Shown here in pieces: positions 7,582-17,042 of a stretch of DNA of 64,000 nt (its first letter is position 1; each line of letters begins with the position of its first letter). The stretch comes from Dinoroseobacter sp. (lineage in GTDB: Bacteria; Pseudomonadota; Alphaproteobacteria; Rhodobacterales; Rhodobacteraceae), in the NCBI GenBank assembly GCA_017643385.1, contig JAEPNN010000001.1, positions 496,001-560,000 of the forward strand, written 5' to 3'. The notes beneath the pieces are model-generated. The model did no database searches. It was given only the letters and a program-made list of their open reading frames with translations, and had not been told where the DNA came from. The position numbers and the translations under genes are program-made.

Positions 7582-8904
7582 TCAGAGTTTTGGTTTGGAC
7601 TGCATAAGAGAAACGAAATCGGCCATTTCCGGTCCGCGCTGACGCCCTGTCAGGGCTTTGCGCAGGGGCATGAAAAGACCTTTGCCCTTGCGACCAGTGG
7701 CCTCTTTTACTTCGGCTGTCCAGGTGCTCCAGGCGTCTTCCGAATAGGGCGGAGCGGGAAGAAGGTTCAGTGCCTGCGTGACGAACTCCTTGTCGTCATT
7801 CTCAACAAGCGGTGTCGCCCCATCTCGCAGCACATCCCACCAAGGCCCCAACTCGGCGCGGGTGTTGATGTTTTCGCGCATAACGTCCCAAAACTTCGGA
7901 GCAATCTCGGCAGGAACTCCAAGCGCGGCGATCTCATCGGCCATCTCGCTGAACGGAAGTGTGCCAAGGTGGCGATGGGTGAGTGGGCCAAGATCTTCGA
8001 CATCAAACTTGGTAGGTGCTGCGCCAAACTGGCTGATTTCAAAGCCTTCAACCAGCTCATCCAGCGAAGCGCGAAGTTCAACGGGTTGCGAAGACCCAAG
8101 TCGTGCCATCAGGCTGAGAAGTGCCATTGGCTCTACCCCGTTTTCACGAAGATCGCGGATTGCGAGTGTTCCAAGACGCTTCGAAAGGCTTTCACCTTGT
8201 GGACCGGTTAGCAAAGAATGATGGGCAAACTTAGGTGGTGTTCCACCTAACGCCTCAATGATCTGTATCTGTGTCGCGGTGTTTGTGACGTGATCCGATC
8301 CGCGCACGACGTGTGTCACACCCATCTCGGTATCGTCCACCACAGATGCAATCGTATACAGCACCTGACCATCGCCCCGGATCAGCACAGGGTCTGACAC
8401 CGACGATGCATCAATACTGAGATCGCCCAGAATGCCGTCCGTCCAATTGATGCGCTCGTGATCCAGCTTGAACCGCCAGACCCCGTTGCCGCGTTCTGCG
8501 CGCAACGCCTCCGTCTGATCGTCGGTCAGCTTCAATGCAGCGCGGTCATAGACCGGAGGCTTACCCATGTTCAGCTGCTTCTTTCGCTTGAGATCCAGTT
8601 CGGTCGGGGTCTCAAACGCCTCGTAGAACCGGCTCATCTCGCGCAACTTGTCCGCCGCTTCAGCGTAGCGATCCAGCCGACTGGATTGGGTTTCAATCTT
8701 GTCCCAGGTCAGCCCCAACCACTCGAGATCTTCTTTGATCGCGTCGACATATTCCTGCTTTGACCGTTCAGGATCAGTGTCATCGATGCGCAGAATAAAT
8801 GTCCCGCCGGCTTTACGCGCGATCATCCAGTTCATTAGCGCTGTGCGCAGGTTGCCAACGTGAATATATCCAGTGGGAGAAGGTGCGAAACGGGTGACGG
8901 TCAT
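7582..8904 (-). CDS. gltX: Glutamyl-tRNA synthetase
   Basis: 440 aa class I synthetase that charges tRNA-Glu (and, in many alphaproteobacteria, tRNA-Gln for later amidation). The HIGH-type motif is in SPTGYIHVGNLRTAL and the KMSKS-type loop in SLSKRLGTL. Alphaproteobacteria often carry two gltX copies; which one this is cannot be told without the other. A perfect palindrome lies 46 bases upstream of the start. Confidence 0.9.
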   Translation of the reverse strand: MTVTRFAPSPTGYIHVGNLRTALMNWMIARKAGGTFILRIDDTDPERSKQEYVDAIKEDLEWLGLTWDKIETQSSRLDRYAEAADKLREMSRFYEAFETPTELDLKRKKQLNMGKPPVYDRAALKLTDDQTEALRAERGNGVWRFKLDHERINWTDGILGDLSIDASSVSDPVLIRGDGQVLYTIASVVDDTEMGVTHVVRGSDHVTNTATQIQIIEALGGTPPKFAHHSLLTGPQGESLSKRLGTLAIRDLRENGVEPMALLSLMARLGSSQPVELRASLDELVEGFEISQFGAAPTKFDVEDLGPLTHRHLGTLPFSEMADEIAALGVPAEIAPKFWDVMRENINTRAELGPWWDVLRDGATPLVENDDKEFVTQALNLLPAPPYSEDAWSTWTAEVKEATGRKGKGLFMPLRKALTGRQRGPEMADFVSLMQSKPKL

Positions 8905-8949
8905 GGGGAAGCCTCTGATTGCGCGCTTGCTTTTTCACAAAGGGGTTCG

Positions 8950-8970
8950 CTTGTCCATATCGAGGACAAG
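8950..8970. promoter_or_regulatory. Palindrome upstream of gltX
   Basis: CTTGTCC (8950-8956) and GGACAAG (8964-8970) are perfect 7-base arms around a 7-base spacer, 46 bases upstream of the gltX start. It could be an operator or a leader hairpin. No T-tract follows on either strand, so an intrinsic terminator is unlikely. Confidence 0.35.
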
Positions 8971-9364
8971 AAGAGGACCTAATTACAAGCGCTCGATCCT
9001 CGACGATCAGGGCAATTACCGATGAGATCATGCAGATCCTTCTGATCGGGCATCGCAAGCAATTCGTTGTTATTGGTGAAGGATCGATTGGAAGGTCGTA
9101 AAACCAAGCATGACATAGATAGACATATTTGCCTTGTGAGGGCTGAAGCCCGCCGCGAGAAATTCGCCTTCTGTTCGGTCACGTACTTCTAGTGATATTG
9201 TCCATCTCTGAGGATCGACGGACCACACATACTGGGCTTCCAGTCGATGATTTCATGAAAGAGTTGGTGGATCGCAGTAGCGTAAACTTACTGCCTAGGA
9301 TCTGCCAAAGCTCCAAGAAATGTGGTGAACACAGCGTCTGTTGCCTAGGTTTTGTTCTCAGTGA
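8971..9364. other. Intergenic region without a recognisable gene
   Basis: About 390 bases between the gltX upstream palindrome and the end of the peroxiredoxin-like gene. Short open frames exist on both strands, but none has a convincing ribosome site or protein-like composition. No tRNA or terminator was seen. Confidence 0.5.
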
Positions 9365-9904
9365 TCAGACCGGACCGTTATACTCTCCGCGTGCAGGATA
9401 GTTTTTCTCGATGGCAAAATCGACGGCCGAGAGCAATTCGCTGAAATGGGGGCGCACGAATGGCATGGTTTGTACGCTCATGTAGTATAGCGTTTGATCT
9501 GGATTTATAAGAAACAAGCCAGGCTCAGCAAAGAGCGCAGGCTCTTCGATACCGATCGAGGTTTTGCCACGAGAGGTCGAGATATACAGACCCCACTCAC
9601 GTGCTTTTTCCAGAGACAGATCATATCCAAAGCGCAATTTTTCTGCCGGGATTTTGTCCACCATTGCTTGGGTGCGTTCCACGCCATCCGAACTGATCGC
9701 GATCGTCGCAATGCCGCGTTGGGCAAAATCATCTACGCGGCGCTCGAGCTCTTTCAGGTAAGTCGCGCAGATCGGACAATGCAGGCCGCGATAGAAGCAA
9801 ATAACGGTTCCGCGTTCGGCGCTTTCCGACGCAAGATCAAAGGTTCCACCACCCGCTAGGGGAACAGTTAGGTCTGGAGTTTTCTGGCGTGGGATCAGCA
9901 TCAT
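9365..9904 (-). CDS. Peroxiredoxin-like AhpC/TSA family protein
   Basis: 179 aa thioredoxin-fold protein. The redox motif CPIC in FYRGLHCPICATYL (about residues 38-51) is at the peroxiredoxin active-site position, but the usual PxxxT/SxxC context is replaced by a CxxC pair. This matches the peroxiredoxin-like (AhpC/TSA) subgroup rather than a classical two-Cys peroxidase. It probably acts as a cytoplasmic thiol oxidoreductase or peroxidase. The alternative start Met2 would shorten it by one residue. No operon partner. Confidence 0.75.
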   Translation of the reverse strand: MMLIPRQKTPDLTVPLAGGGTFDLASESAERGTVICFYRGLHCPICATYLKELERRVDDFAQRGIATIAISSDGVERTQAMVDKIPAEKLRFGYDLSLEKAREWGLYISTSRGKTSIGIEEPALFAEPGLFLINPDQTLYYMSVQTMPFVRPHFSELLSAVDFAIEKNYPARGEYNGPV

Positions 9905-10115
9905 GGTTTTCCTTGAGCATCGTTACAAATGCAGTGTCTGAACGTTTTGGAGCACGAAAGATCGGTCTCAGGTTCGCAAATGAGTATGGCATTGCCCGCG
10001 CATACCGACAATTTTCTTCGATCCCTTGGCGTGCTGACCCCTGACCCGGAGTGGCATTGCAATTATCACCGCCTTAAATATTGGTCGATACGCTAGGGAT
10101 TGAGGGGCGTAACGC

Positions 10116-11774
10116 TCAGGATTGGTCGCGCCAGCGGTTCACAATTGGATAACGTCGATCGAGCCAAAAGGCGCGTGGTGTCAGGCGAGGTCCCGGCGCA
10201 GATTGGAACCGCTTGTATTCGCTTATGTAAATCAGATGCTCAACCTTCTTGATTGTCGCCCGATCAAATCCCTCTGCGGCGAGATCGGCAACGCTGGCTT
10301 CCCTGTCGACGAGCCCATCCAGGATCGCATCAAGCACCTCGTAAGGTGGCAGACTATCTTCGTCCTTCTGATCGGGGCGAAGTTCAGCGCTTGGCGGTTT
10401 GTCGATTATCCTCTGCGGAATGACTTCACCTTCCGGACCCATCATCCAATCGCGGTGGTTCGCGTTGCGCCATCGGCAGGTTTCAAACACACGTGTTTTG
10501 TAGAGGTCCTTGATCGGATTATATCCACCGGCCATATCGCCATAGATCGTGGCGTAGCCCACGGCGACCTCGGATTTGTTGCCGGTTGTCAAAAGCATCT
10601 CGCCAAACTTGTTCGACAAAGCCATCAACAGCAAACCGCGCAGTCGCGATTGGATGTTTTCTTCGGTCAGGCCTGATTTCATGCCATCGAAAAGCGGCTC
10701 AAGCGTCTCGGTAACGGCCTGTCGGGGGGCGCTGATGGGTATGGTGTCGTGCCTTACACCTAATGCGCCCGCACAGGCTGCTGCGTCTTCGAGCGAATGA
10801 GACGAGGTATATTCTGAAGGCAGCATAACGCACCGAACGTTCTCAGGGCCCAAGGCGTCAGTGGCAATCGTTGCAACCAATGCGGAGTCGATTCCGCCGG
10901 ACATACCCAGCAAAACTTTCTTGAAGCCGGTCTTGCCCATATAGTCGCGCAAGCCCTGCACCATCGCGCGATAGTCCTGCTCCCAAGCATCTGGATGTGC
11001 GACCTTGGTACTGTCTTGAATGCGCCAGCCGGACTTATCTTTGGCAAAGTCGAGATGGTGGATCACTTCGTCGAACACCGGAAGTTTCAGTGCTAGTTCC
11101 CCGCTGGGGTTTAACGCAAATGTGCCACCGTCAAAGACCTGATCATCCTGCGCGCCAACCATATTGAGGTAAATAAGTGGTAATCCGGTTTCCACCACAC
11201 GCCGGACCATATGGTTTAACCGGACATCGAACTTGTCGCGGTAGTAGGGTGATCCGTTGGGCACCAGCAGAATTTCCGCCCCGGTTTCAGCAAGTGTTTC
11301 AGCAACGGGCTGCCACCAGGCATCTTCGCAAATCGGTGTGCCGATCCTCAGGGGACCGATGCTGTAGGGGCCGTCAATTTCACGCGTCTTATAAACGCGC
11401 CTTTCGTCAAACACACCATCGTTGGGCAATTCGTGCTTGCGAAGGACTGTTTTGATTCTTCCGCCTTCGAGGATCACGTAACCGTTGTAGAGGCCAGTCT
11501 CGTCCAGCCATGGCGTCCCAATGCCCATAGCTGGACCGTCCGCACAGGATTGCGCAAGGTCCTCAACCTGCAACATTGCTGATCGCGTGAAGGCCGGCTT
11601 CATCGCCATGTCCTGGGTCTGGTACCCTGTGAGAAACATCTCGGGCAGGGCGATCATGTCCGCCTCGGCCGTCTTGGCGTGCTCCCACGCGTCTTTGGCC
11701 TTGGCCGCATTCGCGTCAAAGGCTCCGACCGTTGGGTTCAACTGTGCAAGTGTCAGGCGGAAGGTATCAGTCAT
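10116..11774 (-). CDS. nadE: Glutamine-dependent NAD+ synthetase
   Basis: 552 aa two-domain enzyme that makes NAD+ from nicotinic acid adenine dinucleotide. The N-terminal nitrilase-fold glutaminase has the Glu (ALPEMFLTGY), Lys (LRKHELPN) and Cys (TPICEDAWW) triad. The C-terminal ATP pyrophosphatase domain has the P-loop LGMSGGIDSALVAT. Length is normal for the glutamine-dependent form. Monocistronic, facing away from the MORN gene. Confidence 0.95.
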   Translation of the reverse strand: MTDTFRLTLAQLNPTVGAFDANAAKAKDAWEHAKTAEADMIALPEMFLTGYQTQDMAMKPAFTRSAMLQVEDLAQSCADGPAMGIGTPWLDETGLYNGYVILEGGRIKTVLRKHELPNDGVFDERRVYKTREIDGPYSIGPLRIGTPICEDAWWQPVAETLAETGAEILLVPNGSPYYRDKFDVRLNHMVRRVVETGLPLIYLNMVGAQDDQVFDGGTFALNPSGELALKLPVFDEVIHHLDFAKDKSGWRIQDSTKVAHPDAWEQDYRAMVQGLRDYMGKTGFKKVLLGMSGGIDSALVATIATDALGPENVRCVMLPSEYTSSHSLEDAAACAGALGVRHDTIPISAPRQAVTETLEPLFDGMKSGLTEENIQSRLRGLLLMALSNKFGEMLLTTGNKSEVAVGYATIYGDMAGGYNPIKDLYKTRVFETCRWRNANHRDWMMGPEGEVIPQRIIDKPPSAELRPDQKDEDSLPPYEVLDAILDGLVDREASVADLAAEGFDRATIKKVEHLIYISEYKRFQSAPGPRLTPRAFWLDRRYPIVNRWRDQS

Positions 11775-11943
11775 GCGCGTCTCTCATTCAGCCGTTGTCT
11801 AACAGACGCAGCGCCGAGGAAAAGCGCTAGCGACATCTCGATAGGTCGTGATTTTGAAAACCGTTGTTTCCTCATCCACGCTCAAGTAGCGTCTGCCTCG
11901 TGCGGGCAGTATAGCCTTCGCGCTGAGGTAAGTGAGGACTGAA

Positions 11944-13365
11944 ATGCGAAATCCAAAAGCGCGTGGCGTTTTTTCGGGGCTTTTGTTGAGTGGTACATTG
12001 CTGGTCCTTCCCATGGGGGTTGCTCAGGCTCAAGATAATGTGACCGTTAAACAATTCGATGATGGCGGCATTTACGAAGGTACTTTTCGAAATGGGCGGC
12101 AACATGGGCAAGGGACGTACCGCTTACCCAACGGATATGAGTACACAGGGTCCTGGGTCGATGGAGAAATTCAGGGGCAAGGTACTGCACGTTTCCCCAA
12201 TGGGTCGATTTATTCAGGCGAATTCCGGCGCGGCAAACCTGAAGGTGAGGGTGAGATTATATTTGCTGATGGCAGTGGATATGAAGGCGCTTGGGTTGAC
12301 GGCAAAATCATGGGCGAAGGCGTGGCAACTTACGCGGATGGATCGGTTTATCAGGGCGGCTTCAAAAACGCCCAGCACAACGGACAAGGCGTACTGCAAC
12401 GGTCCAACGGGTACGTTTATGATGGAGATTGGCTTGATGGTGTCGAGCAGGGTTCTGCCACGATCACCTATCCGGACGGTAGCGTGTTCGAAGGCACTAT
12501 GGCCCAAGGCCAACGTTCGGGTGAGGGGCGGCTGACCATGACAGATGGTCTGACCTATGTCGGTGAATGGGCTGATGGTCAGATGTCGGGGCAAGGTAAG
12601 CTGACCCAACCCAACGGCGACGTTTACGAGGGGACGCTTGTGGGTGGTCTCAGGGAAGGCGCCGGGATCATGCTCTATGAAAATGGTTACCGTTATGCAG
12701 GTCAGTTTCTAGCAGATAACCGCCATGGGACCGGTACGTTTGAAGGGCCGGATGGGTATCGCTACGAGGGCGGCTGGGCAGACGGCCAAATCAGTGGCGA
12801 AGGGGTTGTGACCTACCCGGATGGGTCGGTTTACACAGGCAGTTTTGCGAACGGACTTGCAGACGGCAACGGGCGCATCGTCTACCCCGATGGCAGCAGT
12901 TATGAAGGCGGGTGGGTTGCCGGTGTTATCGAAGGAAATGGTAAGGCCAACTACGCCAATGGGATTGTTTACGAAGGCGGTTTTTTGAACGCCAAAACCC
13001 ATGGGCAGGGCACCATGACGTATGCGGATGGGTACACCTATACTGGAGGTTGGACGCAAGGCTTGCGCGACGGCGAGGGTGAAGCGAAGTACCCCGATGG
13101 AACGGTCTACCGAGGCCAATTTACCGAAGGCCTGCGCAATGGGATCGGATCAATTACTTTGCCTGACGGTTTCGCCTACACGGGCGAGTGGCGCGAAGGT
13201 GAGATGACCGGCTCCGGCACGGCGACCTACACAAACGGTGATGTCTATGAGGGTATGTTCCGTGAAGGAAAGCGCTGGGGCATTGGGACGATGCGTTACT
13301 CCAGCGGTGAGGTAGAAGAGGGCCGTTGGCAGAACGGCGCGTTTATGGGCGAAGAAGAGGGATAA
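11944..13365 (+). CDS. Secreted MORN-repeat protein (19 repeats)
   Basis: 473 aa from the ATG at 11944, placed behind a GAGG at 11933-11936. A signal peptide (MRNPKARGVF, hydrophobic core, then VAQAQD) precedes about 19 MORN repeats of 23 residues running to the C-terminus (YEGxxxxGxxxGxGxxxxxxG). The residue after the YxGx core alternates mostly between aromatic F and W, giving a 46-residue super-repeat with one phase slip near repeats 9-10. MORN arrays form long beta-sheet solenoids that bind lipid or protein surfaces. No catalytic domain is attached. A periplasmic or outer-membrane scaffold is the likely role, by inference. Confidence 0.88.
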   Translation: MRNPKARGVFSGLLLSGTLLVLPMGVAQAQDNVTVKQFDDGGIYEGTFRNGRQHGQGTYRLPNGYEYTGSWVDGEIQGQGTARFPNGSIYSGEFRRGKPEGEGEIIFADGSGYEGAWVDGKIMGEGVATYADGSVYQGGFKNAQHNGQGVLQRSNGYVYDGDWLDGVEQGSATITYPDGSVFEGTMAQGQRSGEGRLTMTDGLTYVGEWADGQMSGQGKLTQPNGDVYEGTLVGGLREGAGIMLYENGYRYAGQFLADNRHGTGTFEGPDGYRYEGGWADGQISGEGVVTYPDGSVYTGSFANGLADGNGRIVYPDGSSYEGGWVAGVIEGNGKANYANGIVYEGGFLNAKTHGQGTMTYADGYTYTGGWTQGLRDGEGEAKYPDGTVYRGQFTEGLRNGIGSITLPDGFAYTGEWREGEMTGSGTATYTNGDVYEGMFREGKRWGIGTMRYSSGEVEEGRWQNGAFMGEEEG

Positions 13366-13374
13366 AGCCGAGCG

Positions 13375-14037
13375 TTACCAAGGAACTGGTTTTCCCGCCC
13401 AGTCAAAGAACTTGCCTGTTTCATCAGGTGTGATCTGATCCATTACTGACAAAAGATTCTGGGCCGCTTTTTGCGGAGACACTTTTTTGTGGCCCGGATA
13501 ATTGGATGTGAATTGAGTGGCGACTGTTCCCGGGTGAAGTGCCAGCACAACAGCATGTTTGCGTTTGCGGCGGATCTCAATCGCCGCAGTCCGAACGATC
13601 TGGTTCGCAGCCGCTTTGGCTGCGCGGTAGGAGTACCACCCGCCCAAGTGATTGTCCCCGATGGACCCGACGCGCGCTGTCAGAACACCAATTACGCAAC
13701 GTCGATCGCGTGGAATCAGATGTTGAACATGCTTTAGGACCAGAGCTGGGCCTACGGCGTTTGCCGCAAACACCTTGGACATCGCGAGCGGGTCAAGCGC
13801 GTTCAAGGTTTTCTCAGGCCCCTCATTTTCTGGCGCCAGAATGCCGCTGGCGATGACGATCCTGTCATAGGGCCCATCCAACGCCTCAAGGCAGGACGCG
13901 ATTGATACTTCGTCGGTTATATCCAGCCCATCCTGACGGCGTGACAAGCGCGTTACAGTAGCTCCACGCGCCTCAAAGGCATCCGATAGCGCGCTTCCGA
14001 TGCCTCCAGACGCGCCAATGACAAGTGTGTGTTCCAT
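13375..14037 (-). CDS. Short-chain dehydrogenase/reductase (CsgA/C-factor-like)
   Basis: 220 aa from the Met of MEHTLVIGASGGIGSAL; 12 further in-frame codons upstream lack a ribosome site. The Rossmann glycine motif GASGGIG and the catalytic YSYRAAK (Y-x3-K) are present, with a catalytic-Ser-region segment TARVGSIGDN. It is an NAD(P)-dependent oxidoreductase of the small C-factor subgroup; substrate unknown. Convergent with the MORN gene, 9 bases apart. Confidence 0.82.
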   Translation of the reverse strand: MEHTLVIGASGGIGSALSDAFEARGATVTRLSRRQDGLDITDEVSIASCLEALDGPYDRIVIASGILAPENEGPEKTLNALDPLAMSKVFAANAVGPALVLKHVQHLIPRDRRCVIGVLTARVGSIGDNHLGGWYSYRAAKAAANQIVRTAAIEIRRKRKHAVVLALHPGTVATQFTSNYPGHKKVSPQKAAQNLLSVMDQITPDETGKFFDWAGKPVPW

Positions 14038-14132
14038 AAACACTGGAACTAGCTGGTACGTATGCGGGTGCAAGCAAGGTGTCGCAAAATTTCATTCTTC
14101 CCTTTTTAACCAAGCCTTGCCATAACGTCCGC

Positions 14133-14183
14133 ATGACCAAGCTGGCCCTGATCCTAGACCTGCTTCTTCTTAGCCGCCTCTGA
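14133..14183 (+). CDS. leuL: Leucine leader peptide for leuA attenuation
   Basis: 16 codons reading MTKLALILDLLLLSRL, with 8 Leu of 16 including four consecutive, then TGA. It lies 83 bases upstream of leuA, and its stop codon falls inside the 5' arm of a perfect 10-base hairpin. Such Leu-rich leaders sense charged tRNA-Leu through ribosome stalling and control leuA expression; this role is inferred from composition and position. The leucine run includes rare-type CTT and CTA codons. Confidence 0.8.
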   Translation: MTKLALILDLLLLSRL

Positions 14184-14225
14184 GCGTGCCTATCGGCGCG
14201 ACCGCTCAGAGGAGTTCATCGCGCC
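14177..14225 (+). promoter_or_regulatory. leuA attenuator: two mutually exclusive hairpins
   Basis: Helix A: CCTCTGAGCG (14177-14186) pairs perfectly with CGCTCAGAGG (14203-14212). Helix B: GGCGCGA (14195-14201) pairs perfectly with TCGCGCC (14219-14225). The 5' arm of B lies in the loop of A, and the 3' arm of A lies in the loop of B, so the two compete (or form a pseudoknot). A ribosome stalled in the Leu codons of the leader would favour B. No U-tract follows either helix, so control may be Rho-dependent or translational. Confidence 0.65.
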
Positions 14226-14266
14226 ACGCACCCTGAACCAAACCGGCTAATTCAAGAGATTTCAAA

Positions 14267-15835
14267 ATGACCAAGTCTGACCAAGATCGCGTTATGATCT
14301 TCGACACCACCTTGCGCGATGGAGAGCAATCGCCAGGCGCGACCATGACCCATGCCGAGAAACTGGAGATCGCCGGATTGCTCGACGAAATGGGCGTGGA
14401 CATTATCGAAGCTGGCTTTCCGATTGCATCGGAAGGTGACTTTGAAGCTGTCAGCGAAATTGCAAAGAACGCTCAAAACAGTGTGATCTGCGGCCTTGCC
14501 CGCGCCCAGTTTGGCGACATCGACCGCTGCTGGGATGCAGTGAAGCACGCAAAGCGCCCACGCATTCATACGTTTATTGGGACCTCGCCACTGCACAGGG
14601 CTATCCCAAACCTGACAATGGATGAGATGGCTGATCGTATCCACGAAACAGTCACCCACGCGCGCAACCTTTGCGAAAACGTCCAGTGGTCACCAATGGA
14701 TGCGACCCGCACTGAACACGACTATCTGTGCCGAGTTGTCGAAATCGCGATCAAGGCAGGGGCGACTACGATCAACATTCCGGATACCGTCGGTTATACG
14801 TATCCCTTTGAGAGCGCTGATCTTATCAAAATGCTGATCGAGCGCGTGCCCGGTGCCGATGACATCATCTTTGCCACGCATTGTCATAACGATCTGGGCA
14901 TGGCCACCGCGAACTCGCTGGCAGCGGTAGAGGCAGGCGCGAGACAGATTGAATGTACAATCAACGGTCTTGGGGAACGTGCTGGCAACACGGCTTTGGA
15001 AGAAGTCGTGATGGCGATGAAAACCCGTAATGACATTCTGCCCTATCAGACAGGCATTGATACGACAAAGATAATCAATATCTCGCGTCGCGTCGCGGCT
15101 GTTTCGGGATTTGCAGTTCAGTTCAACAAGGCCATCGTTGGCAAGAATGCCTTCGCCCATGAATCAGGGATCCACCAAGATGGTATGCTGAAAAACCCTG
15201 AAAATTTCGAGATCATGCGACCCGAAGATGTCGGCCTCAAAGAGACCAATCTGGTGATGGGCAAACACTCTGGTCGCGCGGCGTTGCGCGCAAAGCTCGC
15301 GGATTTGGGCTTTGAGCTGGGTGACAACCAGCTGAAAGACGTATTCGTGCGCTTTAAGGCGCTTGCAGACCGTAAGAAGGACATCTTTGACGATGACTTA
15401 GTCGCATTGATGCGCGACGCTGAAACCGATGCCGAAGCAGAGCGCATCAAGGTGAAATTCCTGCGCGTTATCTGTGGAACCGAGGCGCCGCAGAGCGCAG
15501 ATTTGACCCTGACCATTGATGGTGTGGATCATCAGGTGACAGCCACTGGAGACGGTCCTGTGGATGCGGCATTCAATGCGGTGAAACAGGTCTTTCCGCA
15601 CCATGCGCATCTGCAACTCTATCAGGTTCATGCGGTCACTGAAGGTACGGATGCGCAGGCTACCGTTTCGGTCCGAATGGAAGAAGAGGGACGCATTGTG
15701 ACGGGTCAGTCAGCGGATACCGATACAGTTGTTGCATCATGCAAGGCCTATGTGCATGCACTTAATCGCCTGCTGGTGCGGCGCGAAAAGGCAGGTACCG
15801 ACGGCAAGGAAGTCAGCTATAAGGACGTCGTCTAA
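14267..15835 (+). CDS. leuA: 2-isopropylmalate synthase
   Basis: 522 aa. It condenses acetyl-CoA with 2-ketoisovalerate, the first step of leucine synthesis. The N-terminal TIM barrel carries FDTTLRDGEQSPG and the metal-binding HCHNDLGMATANSLA. The C-terminal LeuA regulatory domain (about residues 395-500) is the allosteric leucine-binding module. Length is normal. The gene is preceded by a Leu-rich leader peptide and alternative hairpins, so it is probably attenuated by leucine supply in addition to feedback inhibition. A second stem-loop follows it. Confidence 0.96.
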   Translation: MTKSDQDRVMIFDTTLRDGEQSPGATMTHAEKLEIAGLLDEMGVDIIEAGFPIASEGDFEAVSEIAKNAQNSVICGLARAQFGDIDRCWDAVKHAKRPRIHTFIGTSPLHRAIPNLTMDEMADRIHETVTHARNLCENVQWSPMDATRTEHDYLCRVVEIAIKAGATTINIPDTVGYTYPFESADLIKMLIERVPGADDIIFATHCHNDLGMATANSLAAVEAGARQIECTINGLGERAGNTALEEVVMAMKTRNDILPYQTGIDTTKIINISRRVAAVSGFAVQFNKAIVGKNAFAHESGIHQDGMLKNPENFEIMRPEDVGLKETNLVMGKHSGRAALRAKLADLGFELGDNQLKDVFVRFKALADRKKDIFDDDLVALMRDAETDAEAERIKVKFLRVICGTEAPQSADLTLTIDGVDHQVTATGDGPVDAAFNAVKQVFPHHAHLQLYQVHAVTEGTDAQATVSVRMEEEGRIVTGQSADTDTVVASCKAYVHALNRLLVRREKAGTDGKEVSYKDVV

Positions 15836-15879
15836 CGCCGCGTTATGGCACTTCTGGCTAATTTGCGCTTATTGAGATC

Positions 15880-15904
15880 ACGGGCTGGGTTTACCCCAGC
15901 CCGT
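15880..15904 (+). other. Strong stem-loop between leuA and mreB
   Basis: ACGGGCTGGG (15880-15889) pairs perfectly with CCCAGCCCGT (15895-15904) around a 5-base loop. No T-run follows, so it is an atypical terminator for leuA or a processing/leader structure for the mreB operon. Confidence 0.5.
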
Positions 15905-15973
15905 TCCGTCGCCATATAGTTGATGGGACTTCTTTGGACAGGAACGGCCTGTTCAATATTATACGGGATTTAA

Positions 15974-17017
<1,044 letters not shown>

Positions 17018-17042
17018 CCCCCGAGCAGGTGCAGGAGCACGC

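Noticed and set aside
11944-13365. MORN region as a tandem DNA repeat or CRISPR-like array
   Set aside because: The 69-base periodicity is coding and diverged at the DNA level; there are no conserved repeats with unique spacers. No CRISPR array was seen anywhere in the window.
14177-14212. Helix in the leuA leader as a classical intrinsic terminator
   Set aside because: The stem is perfect, but no U-tract follows; it is reported as part of an attenuator, not as a terminator.
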